This document shows positions 32,455-41,072 of a stretch of DNA of 50,673 nucleotides, in pieces. The position numbers and the translations under genes were made by a program. This DNA comes from Paenibacillus tundrae. GTDB taxonomy: Bacteria; Bacillota; Bacilli; Paenibacillales; Paenibacillaceae. Position 1 is the first letter of the stretch. Every line of letters begins with the position of its first letter. The notes beneath the pieces are model-generated. The model saw nothing but the letters and a program-made list of their open reading frames with translations. It was not told where the DNA came from and did not search any database. Location of the stretch: positions 1 through 50,673 of the forward strand of contig NZ_JAUSTI010000028.1 of assembly GCF_030812775.1 (NCBI RefSeq), in the 5' to 3' direction.

Positions 32455-34312
32455 GGATGAGGAACAGTGGCTACCTCAATGCCTGGAAAGTGTGCAAGCA
32501 GCGGTCGATGAAATCATCATTGTAGACACAGGTTCCTCTGATCGCAGTGTAGCGATTGCGGAGTCGTATGGAGCAATGGTTGTGCATTTGGCGTGGAACG
32601 ATGATTTTGCCGCGGCACGTAATGCCGGACTCGCGCGAGCTTCCGGCGATTGGATTCTCTTTCTGGATGCGGATGAAGCGTTGGATCAAGTTGCTCAGGA
32701 GCAGATCAGGAGCTGGACGGCAGTCAGCGGATGTGACGGATTGTTTTTAAATATCCATAACTATACAGGTTCGGGTCAGCAAGGGGCTACGGTTAATCCG
32801 GTGTTGAGGTTGTTCAGGAATGCACCGGAGCACCGATTCGAAGGACGAATACACGAGCAGATCGCGGCGGCCATCTGTCGGAGGAATCCAGAGGCGGCGT
32901 TTCACCTCACGGATATGATTATCCATCATTATGGCTATCAGACGGCTGTGGTGGAGCACAAAGACAAAGTGAATCGCAATTTACGTCTGTTAGAACAAGT
33001 GGTCAAGGAAGAGCCGGATCAGCCGTTTCATCATTATAATTTGGGTGTCGAATATTTGCGTCTAGGTGAAGTGGAGCGGGCACTAAAGACATTTGGTGTG
33101 GCTAAGGCGGGTATCGATCCAACGGTGACTAGTTATGCACATCTGCTATGCAAGTATGAGATTCGATGTCTGGAGCATCTGAATCGCTGGCAGGAGGCGT
33201 TGGAGCATAGTGATGCAGCGCTGGAGCTATTCCCGGATTATACGGATTTACTCCATCACCGCGGGGTATGTGAGGAGGCGCTTGGACACGTAGAGAAGGC
33301 AGAATTCTGGTTACGTGAAGCTATTCGGTTGGGAGCGCCACCCCCAATGTACCATACCGAAGAAGGTCTCGGAACCTATCAGACGTGGTACACGCTGGGC
33401 AGATTGCTGGAGGGGAAGGCAGATCTGGAAGGTGCAGTAGATGCCTACGTAGAGGCTGTTCGTGCCCAATCGAGCCTGTTGCCCCCGTTGTATCGAATAT
33501 TCCGCATTATGCGGGTATCAGGGCATGAGCAGCAGATTCCTGAGTTGATTAGAGAACGCTTTGCTCTGGAGTCGGAGGAAGCGATATACAAAGTGCTGGG
33601 TGTAATGGAGCAAAGTCGCTGTTATGAGGCAGCAGTTGAGTGGTTAGCGGAGCTTGCATCATCGGCAGATCCAGTAGAGAAGCGAGAGCGGCTTTCCATG
33701 GCAGAGGCATTGCTTCAGATTCAGCGGGGAAAATGGAAGGCGGCCAGACCCAAGCTGGAGCCAATACATCGGAAAAAGGGGCTGTATGCAGACCAAGCAT
33801 CCAGTTGGCTGGATCGATTACATTGGGCTCAGGGAAGACCTATAGAAGGAAACGATGGACTATGCAACTGGCTCTATTATCAATCCCGTCCGGATGGACT
33901 GGGAGGAGAAGGGCATGATGGCAAGGCAGGGGAAAGTAACCCACCTGTGACCAAAGGGGAATCAGCCAATGCCGGGTATGAGGGATGGCAGGCATTTGGG
34001 TTGCTGATGGAGGGCTGTGTACAATCAGGTCAATGGGGGGAGCTTCATGCGCTCATTCAGATGGGTCGGCAACAGCTTGCGACTGGGGTCTCACCGGGGG
34101 GAGAGACGCGTCGGGAGCAAACAGAGGAGCCCTTTGCCGGGGCAGCTAATACGGTAGCGGGTACGAGTTGGTTGGTTCGTGGGCTCGTAAGTGCTGCGGA
34201 TGAACAGCTCCGTGAGTGGAGTGAAGGAGTAAATGGACAACGGCAGCGGTGTTGGCCGCTGGTGCAACGGCTTCGATTGGAATTGCCGGGGCCGGACGGT
34301 TTCGGGTCATAA
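32414..34312 (+). CDS. GT2 glycosyltransferase fused to TPR region (2 of 3)
   Basis: A 632-residue soluble paralogue of its neighbours. The GT2 domain has LISLCMIVKDEEQWLPQCLE, IIVDTGSSDRS, LDADEA and FEGRIHEQIA. TPR-like helices start near residue 205 (PFHHYNLGVEYLRLGEVERA) and continue to about 480. A Gly/Glu-rich linker lies near 500-530. ATG 32414 is fixed by GAGGAGGA just upstream; the frame extends back to 32360 inside the previous gene. The 41-base overlap with that gene points to coupled translation. Acceptor and sugar are unknown. Confidence 0.88.
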   Translation: MLPNNLISLCMIVKDEEQWLPQCLESVQAAVDEIIIVDTGSSDRSVAIAESYGAMVVHLAWNDDFAAARNAGLARASGDWILFLDADEALDQVAQEQIRSWTAVSGCDGLFLNIHNYTGSGQQGATVNPVLRLFRNAPEHRFEGRIHEQIAAAICRRNPEAAFHLTDMIIHHYGYQTAVVEHKDKVNRNLRLLEQVVKEEPDQPFHHYNLGVEYLRLGEVERALKTFGVAKAGIDPTVTSYAHLLCKYEIRCLEHLNRWQEALEHSDAALELFPDYTDLLHHRGVCEEALGHVEKAEFWLREAIRLGAPPPMYHTEEGLGTYQTWYTLGRLLEGKADLEGAVDAYVEAVRAQSSLLPPLYRIFRIMRVSGHEQQIPELIRERFALESEEAIYKVLGVMEQSRCYEAAVEWLAELASSADPVEKRERLSMAEALLQIQRGKWKAARPKLEPIHRKKGLYADQASSWLDRLHWAQGRPIEGNDGLCNWLYYQSRPDGLGGEGHDGKAGESNPPVTKGESANAGYEGWQAFGLLMEGCVQSGQWGELHALIQMGRQQLATGVSPGGETRREQTEEPFAGAANTVAGTSWLVRGLVSAADEQLREWSEGVNGQRQRCWPLVQRLRLELPGPDGFGS

Positions 34313-34345
34313 GTAGAGTAAAGGCGGATAAGGGCGGGGATAAGC

Positions 34346-36517
34346 ATGCGGATGGGAATCAGCTTGTGCATGATCGTTAAGGATGAAGCGCAGTATCTTG
34401 AGCGGTGTCTGAATGCAGTCCGTGATGTGGTCGATGAGATCATCGTTGTGGACACAGGATCAACCGATGATACGCCTGATATTGCCCGTCGCTATGGTGC
34501 AATCGTAATGCATGCCGCCTGGTCGGGCGATTTCGCTAGAGCGCGTAACCAATCCCTCGCCTTAGCGACAAATCCGTGGATTCTAGTGCTGGATGCAGAT
34601 GAAGTATGGCTGCCAACGGAGTCAATGCGTGCTGAGCTGGAGCGTCTAGTATCCAGTGCTCAGGATGAGATATGGGGATATTGGATACAAGTTACGAGTT
34701 TACTTGGTCACTCCGGTGAAGAACGAGTAACCGATGTGGTGTGTCGTCTATTTCGGAACGATCCTCGGATTGCCTTTAAAGGGATGATTCATGAAGAGGT
34801 CGCTTCTTCGATCTATGCCTTCGCACCACAGGGGATTGCAGCGTGTGAGCTAGAGATTCTACATGATGGATATCTAGATAGGATTATTACGAGCAAAAAT
34901 AAAATAGAGCGGAATATGCGGTTAATCCGCTCCGCTCTGAATCAAACCCCAGACCAACCTGAATTGTTGTATGCACTCGCTGCCGAGTGGTTTCAACAAG
35001 GAAATTATGAGGAAGCATTGCGGTTACTGGTTCCTCTGTTAGCAGGACTTGAACCGGGTTGTGGATACCACTCTGATCTGGTGCTCAAGACAGCGTATGC
35101 CTGGCGAGAATACGGACATCCCGAACGTGCGCTAGCTATTGTGCAATCGTGGACGCTGGTGTATGAGGACTTTCCCGATCTGTTGGAGCTTGGAGCTGTG
35201 CTCCAGCTGGATCTGGGACATGAAGAAGATGCGCTGGATTGGTTGCGACATGCCAAGTCCATTGCTGGATCAGGCTCAAAGTACACGTCCGTTTCGGGAG
35301 CTGGATCATATCGCAGCTTGATCTTAGAGGGCATGGCGTATGAACAGCTAGGTCAGTGGCAGCAGGCAGAAGAAGCCTACACTGCCGCAATCGAGACCAA
35401 GTCAGACAGTATGGCCGCATGGCAGCGGCTACTGTGGTTAGCTGCGGTTACAGGGCGGCCTAACGCGTTGGCACGCGTTGTTGCAAGGCATCACCTGCCA
35501 TTAGTGGCATGGCAGGTGATGCTCCAGACTGCGCTGGATGCACACCGGCCAGAATGGCTGTTGCGCCATGCGAGCTCGCTCACCGGTGTGATGCAGGCAC
35601 AGCCGCTGGCATCGGGGCTTGCACTAGCTCAGCTCGGCGAAGATGCTGGCGCCGAGATGGCACTGCGCCCTTGGGCGTCGCATGCGCAGCACGAGCCAGC
35701 AGCAACGCTGGCGCTGTGGGCGCTCGCGTGTAAGCGGCGCGGTGTGCCTGCCGCAGCGTCTGGTGAGGCGGGCGATGCAGCAGGCGCTGTGGGCGAGGCA
35801 GTAGGCAATGCAGGCGAGGCAGGTGATGCAGCAGGTGATGTAGGCGAGCCAGCGAGCGCAGTAGCATGCGATGTAGGCGATGTAGGCGGGGCGCGTGCCG
35901 GTGGCCTTGCACGCTGCCATGCGGCTACGCCGCCGTGGCCTGCGGCAGCCTGCGCAGCGGAGGCGTTGCTGCGCGAGCCTGCGCCACGCGGCGAAGGCGG
36001 CGACCAAGCGCCCACCGCCGCAAGCCCGGCGCAAGCGCCGCAGGCCGCCGTGCACGCCGCCGCCGATGCGCTTGCGCGCACGGGCGCCTGGCCGGCGTGG
36101 CTGCGCCTGCTGGCGGCGTTGCCGCCGGGCGCTGCACCGGCGCTGCTCGCGGCGCTTGCGCCTGCGGCACGCTGCGGGGTGCTGCACGCACCCGCGAGCG
36201 TCCGCGAAGGGCTGTTTCAGCTCTGCGGCGGCGAGCCTCCAGCCGCAGGGCAGCCCTTCGCGGACGAAGTGCCCGCCGCCATCCGCACAGCGGAGGCACT
36301 TGTGGCGGGCACGCTCGCGTTACTCGCAGGGCGGCGGCCTGCCGCGCGTGCATGGGCCGAATTGGCCCAGCGCAGCTCGCTGCAAGCCACCGCCGCAGGC
36401 CGCCCGGCGACGACCATTACGCCGGGCGTACGTGCATTGTTGCGCCTGACAGCTCCTGGCGCAACCACTGCCGACAGCTATGCAGCGCAATGCCAGCTGC
36501 TATGGGTACACTTATAG
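34346..36517 (+). CDS. GT2 glycosyltransferase fused to TPR and Ala-rich GC-rich tail (3 of 3)
   Basis: A 723-residue paralogue. The GT2 domain (1-180) has ISLCMIVKDEAQYLERCLNA, IVVDTGSTDDT, LDADEV and KGMIHEEVA, followed by TPR-like helices to about residue 460. From about 480 the composition changes sharply to Ala, Gly, Pro and Arg with a degenerate G-E-A-G-D-A-A repeat (about 472-510). The DNA of 35,690-36,480 is far richer in G+C than its neighbours and all six frames are largely open there. The tail still contains helix-like segments, so it may be a drifted TPR end rather than foreign DNA. AAGGGCGGGGA precedes the ATG. The stop codon TAG lies at the edge of a repeat-element copy (36516). 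Confidence 0.85.
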   Translation: MRMGISLCMIVKDEAQYLERCLNAVRDVVDEIIVVDTGSTDDTPDIARRYGAIVMHAAWSGDFARARNQSLALATNPWILVLDADEVWLPTESMRAELERLVSSAQDEIWGYWIQVTSLLGHSGEERVTDVVCRLFRNDPRIAFKGMIHEEVASSIYAFAPQGIAACELEILHDGYLDRIITSKNKIERNMRLIRSALNQTPDQPELLYALAAEWFQQGNYEEALRLLVPLLAGLEPGCGYHSDLVLKTAYAWREYGHPERALAIVQSWTLVYEDFPDLLELGAVLQLDLGHEEDALDWLRHAKSIAGSGSKYTSVSGAGSYRSLILEGMAYEQLGQWQQAEEAYTAAIETKSDSMAAWQRLLWLAAVTGRPNALARVVARHHLPLVAWQVMLQTALDAHRPEWLLRHASSLTGVMQAQPLASGLALAQLGEDAGAEMALRPWASHAQHEPAATLALWALACKRRGVPAAASGEAGDAAGAVGEAVGNAGEAGDAAGDVGEPASAVACDVGDVGGARAGGLARCHAATPPWPAAACAAEALLREPAPRGEGGDQAPTAASPAQAPQAAVHAAADALARTGAWPAWLRLLAALPPGAAPALLAALAPAARCGVLHAPASVREGLFQLCGGEPPAAGQPFADEVPAAIRTAEALVAGTLALLAGRRPAARAWAELAQRSSLQATAAGRPATTITPGVRALLRLTAPGATTADSYAAQCQLLWVHL

Positions 36518-36603
36518 AGGGTATTCCAAAAGTCCGTTACCCCATTTCGATCTTCATCCCATCTTCTCGGCACTGAAAACCGATCTGTTTGAATACGCAC
36601 TTA
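36516..36603. repeat. Short internally deleted copy of the 20397 MITE-like element
   Basis: AGAGGGTATTCCAAAAGTCC at the left and TCTCGGCACTGAAAACCG, then TGTTTGAATACGC, at the right match the ends of the longer element (CTTCATCCCA and CTGAAAACCGA are identical in both). The middle is missing. It sits between converging genes and may serve as their terminator. Its first bases overlap the stop codon of the third GT2-TPR gene. Confidence 0.6.
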
Positions 36604-36624
36604 TAGATCCCGGCGTTCAATCGG

Positions 36625-37299
36625 TTAACTTTTACGAATGACTGCCCGAAAACAACGAATGGGGGTGCCATACATGTCAGACCAGATGGCATCCTCAGGC
36701 TCATCCACGCTCAGCTTCCCATCAATCGTTAATCCGGTTACAGCCATAATGGTCTCGAGCAGGTCAGGACGCATCTCGGGCACGTCAAACGTTGCGATTA
36801 ACCTTCCATCTGGCTTCATGACTCGGGCGAACTCTCGAAACGCACGTAGCATCGTGCCTGTATCTAAATGCTCCAATACAGAGATACAGAAGATGCGGTC
36901 AAATGTGCTTGTTTCATAGGGTAACTGCGCGAGATTAGCCTGTGCACGGTGCAGTTTGGTTAGGTAGAACCTAGGAAAATCACGTGCAACTTCTTCGCCA
37001 AAGTCTGAGATGATGTCCAGCCGGATGGCTTCCTCCGATAATATGCGATCATCCCAATCACAGGCATGAACCTCCTGGCATTGCTCTGCGAGCCAGAATT
37101 TGAAGGGATGTGAGATGCCACAGGCAGCGTCTAGAACAACGTCACTCGGACGGGCGAATTGACGAGCCCATTCGTATTCATAAGGTCTGCTCCACCATGC
37201 CGGATGTAAGGGGAATATCAGTGTATCGGTCTTCGGGTCGTTACGTCGAACATATCTAGATTCCATTAATTCTGTCTGATCCGCTGCATCCATCATCAT
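36625..37299 (-). CDS. Class I SAM-dependent methyltransferase
   Basis: A 224-residue soluble enzyme. Motif I is VVLDAACGISHPFKFWLAEQ (about residues 53-72), an acidic residue ends the next strand in VHACDWDD, and FDRIFCISVLEHLDTG and MKPDGRLIATFDVP give the later motifs of a Methyltransf_11-type fold. It is the last gene of the leftward operon and its start overlaps the stop of the GT4 gene (ATGA-type overlap; GAAGGGG upstream). In that setting O-methylation of a glycan, perhaps as a chain cap, is the simplest role, but small-molecule or protein substrates are possible. Confidence 0.85.
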   Translation of the reverse strand: MMMDAADQTELMESRYVRRNDPKTDTLIFPLHPAWWSRPYEYEWARQFARPSDVVLDAACGISHPFKFWLAEQCQEVHACDWDDRILSEEAIRLDIISDFGEEVARDFPRFYLTKLHRAQANLAQLPYETSTFDRIFCISVLEHLDTGTMLRAFREFARVMKPDGRLIATFDVPEMRPDLLETIMAVTGLTIDGKLSVDEPEDAIWSDMYGTPIRCFRAVIRKS

Positions 37300-38705
37300 C
37301 GAACCCCTTCCTTCATATCTGCGTCAGCAAGAAATGTACGGAGTACCTCACTCCATTTGCGTTTCCATCGGGATAGATCATAGGCGAGTGCTGTTTCGCG
37401 TGCATAGATACCAAGCCGTTCCCGCTCAGCTCTATCTTGGACAAGTCGGACGAGAGCAGCAGTCAGCGCTTCTTGGTTTGGCGGAACGAGCAATCCGTTG
37501 AATCCATCCTGAATTAGATCATTTAGTCCACCCACATTAGAGGCGACCACAGGTAACCCGCAGCTCATCGCTTCCAGACAGGCATAGGAGGTGCCTTCTG
37601 AGAAAATCGTAGGAATGACCGCGATATCCGCGTGATGGTATGCCTCTCGGATATCCCTGAAATCATACGTACGGTGAAATATCCGATTAGCATGCGGGTG
37701 TGTGCGATGCCAGTAACGGAAGGAACGACCTACGGTACTGCCTTCAACCAGTTCTCCGGCGAACTCGATCTCTAGATCTGGAAAGGCTCCAAGCAACTGA
37801 TCTGCCGCTAGCATCATCGGAATGATGCCACGTTCCAAGCTGACACGACGTGGATAGAGGATACGCACTGGGCGGGATATGGCATCTTGTTCGTTCAACT
37901 TATTAGCTACAGTAAATCCATCATGCTGCTCCTTGCTCTCTTTACTTTCTTCATTCTCTTCGCTGTGCACCTCCGGCTTCTGTGTAAGCATGCTCTTAGG
38001 TACATCCGCATCTATATGCTGATCTCGCTCTAGACCAGGAGGTGGGGCATCAGGCGTGCTGGAGATGAAGATACGATCTAAACTATCTTCATGCTGCTCT
38101 AGGTCTTCCTTCCACTGGGATAGCCACTGTGCCTCCTGTTCTTGCTGCATCTGACGCCGAGGAGGAGCAGGGGTGAAGTATGAGGTATCGACTGCATTCG
38201 GAATCAAAATGAGCTGTGCAGGGTCACTGAACGTGCATGAAGCACGGCAATACGTCTGAAAATGAGAATCCACAGATACGATATTCAGCAGACCATCCAC
38301 AGCCTGCTGAATATGCTCGGCAACCTGTTGTTTTGTTTCAAGTGGTAGACCGGGGCGATCCCAGTTAATACCATGGCAGATACCAAGACTACCAGGTTTA
38401 TAAGCTATCGGTTGCCAGATGCAGCTAGCATAAATGATAGGACCACGTGCAGCTTCGGCCATTCGAGCGAAGGCTTCAGGCACGTCGTTCATATCGTATG
38501 GGTAACCGAAGACGTCAATCTGTCCTGTACGTGTCTGGAAAGCCTCGAAATAAGATAACTGGTGCACTTCAGGGATGTGTCCCATCTCATGGATGACACT
38601 ACATAGATCCAAAATATATCGTTCCAGTCCACCGCCGAATACCCGTGCGAACTCCCGGTTGTACCCGTCTGTGAAGCTGTGTGTTAGAATGCTGACTACC
38701 CCCAT
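37296..38705 (-). CDS. GT4-type (GT-B fold) glycosyltransferase
   Basis: A 469-residue soluble enzyme. The N-terminal GT-B domain has REFARVFGGGLERYILDLC and LILIPNAVDTSYF. The C-terminal domain has RILYPRRVSLERGI, then IAVIPTIFSEGTSYACLEAM and GLPVVASNVGGLNDLIQDGF, the E-x7-E nucleotide-sugar signature of GT family 4. A Glu/Lys/Asp-rich insertion of about 80 residues (roughly 210-290) separates the halves and is unusual. ATG 38705 follows AAGGAGGAG; the frame opens further upstream inside the GT2 gene. It is in an operon with the GT2 and methyltransferase genes. The sugar donor cannot be read from sequence. Confidence 0.9.
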   Translation of the reverse strand: MGVVSILTHSFTDGYNREFARVFGGGLERYILDLCSVIHEMGHIPEVHQLSYFEAFQTRTGQIDVFGYPYDMNDVPEAFARMAEAARGPIIYASCIWQPIAYKPGSLGICHGINWDRPGLPLETKQQVAEHIQQAVDGLLNIVSVDSHFQTYCRASCTFSDPAQLILIPNAVDTSYFTPAPPRRQMQQEQEAQWLSQWKEDLEQHEDSLDRIFISSTPDAPPPGLERDQHIDADVPKSMLTQKPEVHSEENEESKESKEQHDGFTVANKLNEQDAISRPVRILYPRRVSLERGIIPMMLAADQLLGAFPDLEIEFAGELVEGSTVGRSFRYWHRTHPHANRIFHRTYDFRDIREAYHHADIAVIPTIFSEGTSYACLEAMSCGLPVVASNVGGLNDLIQDGFNGLLVPPNQEALTAALVRLVQDRAERERLGIYARETALAYDLSRWKRKWSEVLRTFLADADMKEGVR

Positions 38706-38706
38706 G

Positions 38707-39498
38707 TCACTGCTCCTCCTTCCAAGGAACCAGCCGGGGTTCCGGATCAAGAATAGACTCATAGTGTTCGAGACTGCCCCATTGTCCATCTGGATCAATG
38801 CGCTTGTAACGCAGATATTTACGCACCCGATCTTCCAGACTACCTGCCCAGCCGAGGTGTTGTACTTTTAATTCGGTATGGATGCCAGGCAAGACCATGC
38901 AGGATAGGGGGAGACGGGGAACGTGATGATTTTGCTGTGGGTAGAAGTAGGGATATTCAGGTATATATCGCACAAGTGAGGCTGTGTGCCTCTGATGTAG
39001 GTTCCATAGTTCATCCTCTCGATAGTGAGTACGTCCACCCCACATATCGTAGAACCGAAATGCAACCCAGTCCGCATGCTCCTGGTTAATGAGCTCCCGC
39101 ACGGCTTGTTTGGCTTTTGTCCCGTACAACTCATCAGCATCGACAGATAGGAGCCAGTCTGGTGAGGTACTCACAGCCGCTTGCCATAAGACGTTACGTA
39201 GACGCCATTCCTGAGCAAATAACGGTTGTTCAAGCACCTCTAAGCAGACAACCTTGGGATAAGACCGGCAGATGTCTGGTGTTCCATCTGTACTGGCATC
39301 ATCCACGATCACGATCTCATCTACAAAATCACTCAGATTGTGCAGCACTTCCTCCAGATATCGCCCACGTTCGTTTCGAACCTGAAGCATTGCAGTCAGT
39401 TTGTTGTTTTGGCTTTTGCGGATTCGCCGGATGGAGGCTGGCTCTGTCTCGAGGATTGGCTCCCGCATATGCTGTCTGCGTTTCTTTGGATCAAACAT
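38707..39498 (-). CDS. GT2 glycosyltransferase
   Basis: A 263-residue soluble GT-A enzyme without TPR region. Features are KLTAMLQVRNERGRYLEEVL, the nucleotide-binding VIVDDASTDGT, metal-binding SVDADEL and, later, HTELKVQHLGWAG. The N-terminal 30 residues are basic and polar. It begins with ATG overlapping the stop of the upstream gene (TAATG) and with GGAGGTG at good spacing, and ends one base before the GT4 start, so the operon is tightly packed. It resembles enzymes that add the first or side sugars in spore or capsule glycans. The acceptor is unknown. Confidence 0.9.
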   Translation of the reverse strand: MFDPKKRRQHMREPILETEPASIRRIRKSQNNKLTAMLQVRNERGRYLEEVLHNLSDFVDEIVIVDDASTDGTPDICRSYPKVVCLEVLEQPLFAQEWRLRNVLWQAAVSTSPDWLLSVDADELYGTKAKQAVRELINQEHADWVAFRFYDMWGGRTHYREDELWNLHQRHTASLVRYIPEYPYFYPQQNHHVPRLPLSCMVLPGIHTELKVQHLGWAGSLEDRVRKYLRYKRIDPDGQWGSLEHYESILDPEPRLVPWKEEQ

Positions 39499-40856
39499 TA
39501 GGGCACCTCCCCAAGCAGCTGTTGTATCGCTTGTTCCAGCAGTTCCATTTCGACGATTCGGGCAAGAGCATGTTCATCATCAAGAGCTGACTCTAGAAAT
39601 AACTTCACTGCCCCATGGCGTTCTCCCCGCAGAGCTAGCGCGGTGCCGGACAATTGACGATAATCCTGCTGGCTGGCTTGATCTACAATGTCTGCGGCAT
39701 GAACCAGTTTAAGTGCTTCCTCTACACGTCCGGTTTCCTGGAAAATGCGAAACTTCCAGTGCCGGGCCGTTTCTCCGCCGAGCTCATCAAGTACTTTTAA
39801 AGCCGTTCCATAATCATCATTTAGACGTAATAATTCTGCCTGCACGAGCTGATGCTCTCCAGCCTCCAACCAGCGACATAACTGCTCGTAATGATGCCTT
39901 TCCTGATCCGAAGCGGCGGTAGTTCCATACACCTGTAGTGCGTGCTCCACCTCCCCGGCTCTTGCCTGAATGGCAGAGAGGAAGCGGTAGTGTGATTGAA
40001 CACAGTCAGAGCGTCCACATGTGATCGCATGGACAAACGCTTCTTGGACTGTTGTTGCCGCCCGCGAGTCTTCCAATATATATTCATAAGCAGCGAGCAA
40101 AAAGGATATCGTCTCATGTGCACCTGTTTTGGAACGTAGCTTACGATAATAATCCGCTCTTAGCTTACATTGAAGCTGGGTAACCGTATCTGCTGCACTG
40201 CTAAGGATCTGTTTGAGTGCATGCAGAAACAGCATTTCATAATCCCGTAGTGGAATTTCAAGCTCATCCTTTTGCATCATACCCGTGGGTGTAGAATCTT
40301 CCCCGCCTAGCCAGACAGTGCGGACACCTTGAAATACCAGTTTCATATAACGGGTCTCTGAGGACGTACATACTAGATCAGAAATGCCAACAAGCTTGCT
40401 AACACAGCTCTCCCAGAGCGGGGAATCGGCTTCTTCTTGGGCAGGCTCTGGCAGGAGTGTTATCAATAAATTAGGCCGAATGGAGGCTACTGCGGTAAGC
40501 CAGTACGGATGCGCAACAACTGCAACAGTACGAGGATGTTGTAGCAGTGCTCCCGCCTCCGGTAAGGATATTAACGTAATCGCTGCAGGTAGATCGTTTA
40601 ACCGTTCCAGATGGCTAACGTAGTAGACTGCTCCTTCAGCAGCCAGTAGTGCAGCAATGTCTGGATAAGGAAATGCCGACCATCCCCCTTTACGGGGAAA
40701 TAGAACGTATTGAATTGGAGAGAAGGACGTCTCCTTATATTTTTGAGCTGTCTCGTTCGGATGAATCTGACTCTCACTGGATTGTACAGGTTCTTCCACG
40801 GGCTGGATCACCTCACTTTGTTTGCATTTAGACTCGGATAACACGGATATAATCAT
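39498..40856 (-). CDS. GT-B-like N-terminal domain fused to TPR-like helices
   Basis: A 452-residue protein heading the leftward operon. Residues about 45-215 resemble the N-terminal half of GT-B glycosyltransferases (YVLFPRKGGWSAFPYPDIAA, RPNLLITLLPEP, ISDLVCTSSETRYMKLVF), but the nucleotide-sugar-binding C-terminal half is absent. Residues about 250-450 are helical and TPR-like. It may be an inactive scaffold or an atypical transferase. The frame opens at TTG 40892 without a ribosome binding site. ATG 40856 is preferred because a sporulation-like -10 box at 40912-40920 would place the transcript start only about 10 bases before the TTG. Ribosome binding at 40856 is also weak. Confidence 0.7.
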   Translation of the reverse strand: MIISVLSESKCKQSEVIQPVEEPVQSSESQIHPNETAQKYKETSFSPIQYVLFPRKGGWSAFPYPDIAALLAAEGAVYYVSHLERLNDLPAAITLISLPEAGALLQHPRTVAVVAHPYWLTAVASIRPNLLITLLPEPAQEEADSPLWESCVSKLVGISDLVCTSSETRYMKLVFQGVRTVWLGGEDSTPTGMMQKDELEIPLRDYEMLFLHALKQILSSAADTVTQLQCKLRADYYRKLRSKTGAHETISFLLAAYEYILEDSRAATTVQEAFVHAITCGRSDCVQSHYRFLSAIQARAGEVEHALQVYGTTAASDQERHHYEQLCRWLEAGEHQLVQAELLRLNDDYGTALKVLDELGGETARHWKFRIFQETGRVEEALKLVHAADIVDQASQQDYRQLSGTALALRGERHGAVKLFLESALDDEHALARIVEMELLEQAIQQLLGEVP

Positions 40857-40911
40857 TCGACTCAATCCATATGTAAAGCCTTTGTCGCACAAGGAATAGG
40901 TTGCCTGACAT

Positions 40912-40920
40912 TAACATATG
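40912..40920 (-). promoter_or_regulatory. Candidate mother-cell sigma -10 box for leftward glycan operon
   Basis: On the complementary strand CATATGTTA matches CATANNNTA, the sigma-K -10 consensus, exactly, and also the sigma-E form. The -35 is not convincing. It lies about 55 bases before the preferred start of the first operon gene. Confidence 0.35.
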
Positions 40921-41015
40921 GGCATTCCGTCTCAAACATGAGCAACTTCCGTGAATAGACGAAGTTGACAAGCGTCCCAAATAACAGAGAACCGTACTTT
41001 GAATTCGTACTAATG

Positions 41016-41031
41016 TGTGACCGTCGTCACA
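41016..41031. promoter_or_regulatory. CRP/FNR-type box 1 upstream of cydA
   Basis: TGTGACCGTCGTCACA is a perfect TGTGA-N6-TCACA palindrome, the consensus of CRP/FNR-family activators including Bacillus Fnr. Its centre is 41 bases from that of box 2, close to four helical turns. Confidence 0.7.
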
Positions 41032-41056
41032 TTTTTGTGGATTTTTTGAATAAGTT

Positions 41057-41072
41057 TGTGATTATTATCACA
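41057..41072. promoter_or_regulatory. CRP/FNR-type box 2 upstream of cydA
   Basis: TGTGATTATTATCACA is a second perfect TGTGA-N6-TCACA palindrome. If the -10 element is CACAAT (41093-41098), transcription would start near 41105 and this box would be centred near -41, the usual activator position for low-oxygen control. Rex, which recognises a related TTGTGA dyad, is an alternative binder. TATAAA at 41075-41080 is an alternative -10. Confidence 0.7.

Noticed and set aside
35580..36576. Several long overlapping open frames on both strands
   Set aside because: They coincide with the GC-rich tail of the third GT2-TPR gene, where stop codons are rare; none has a start signal.
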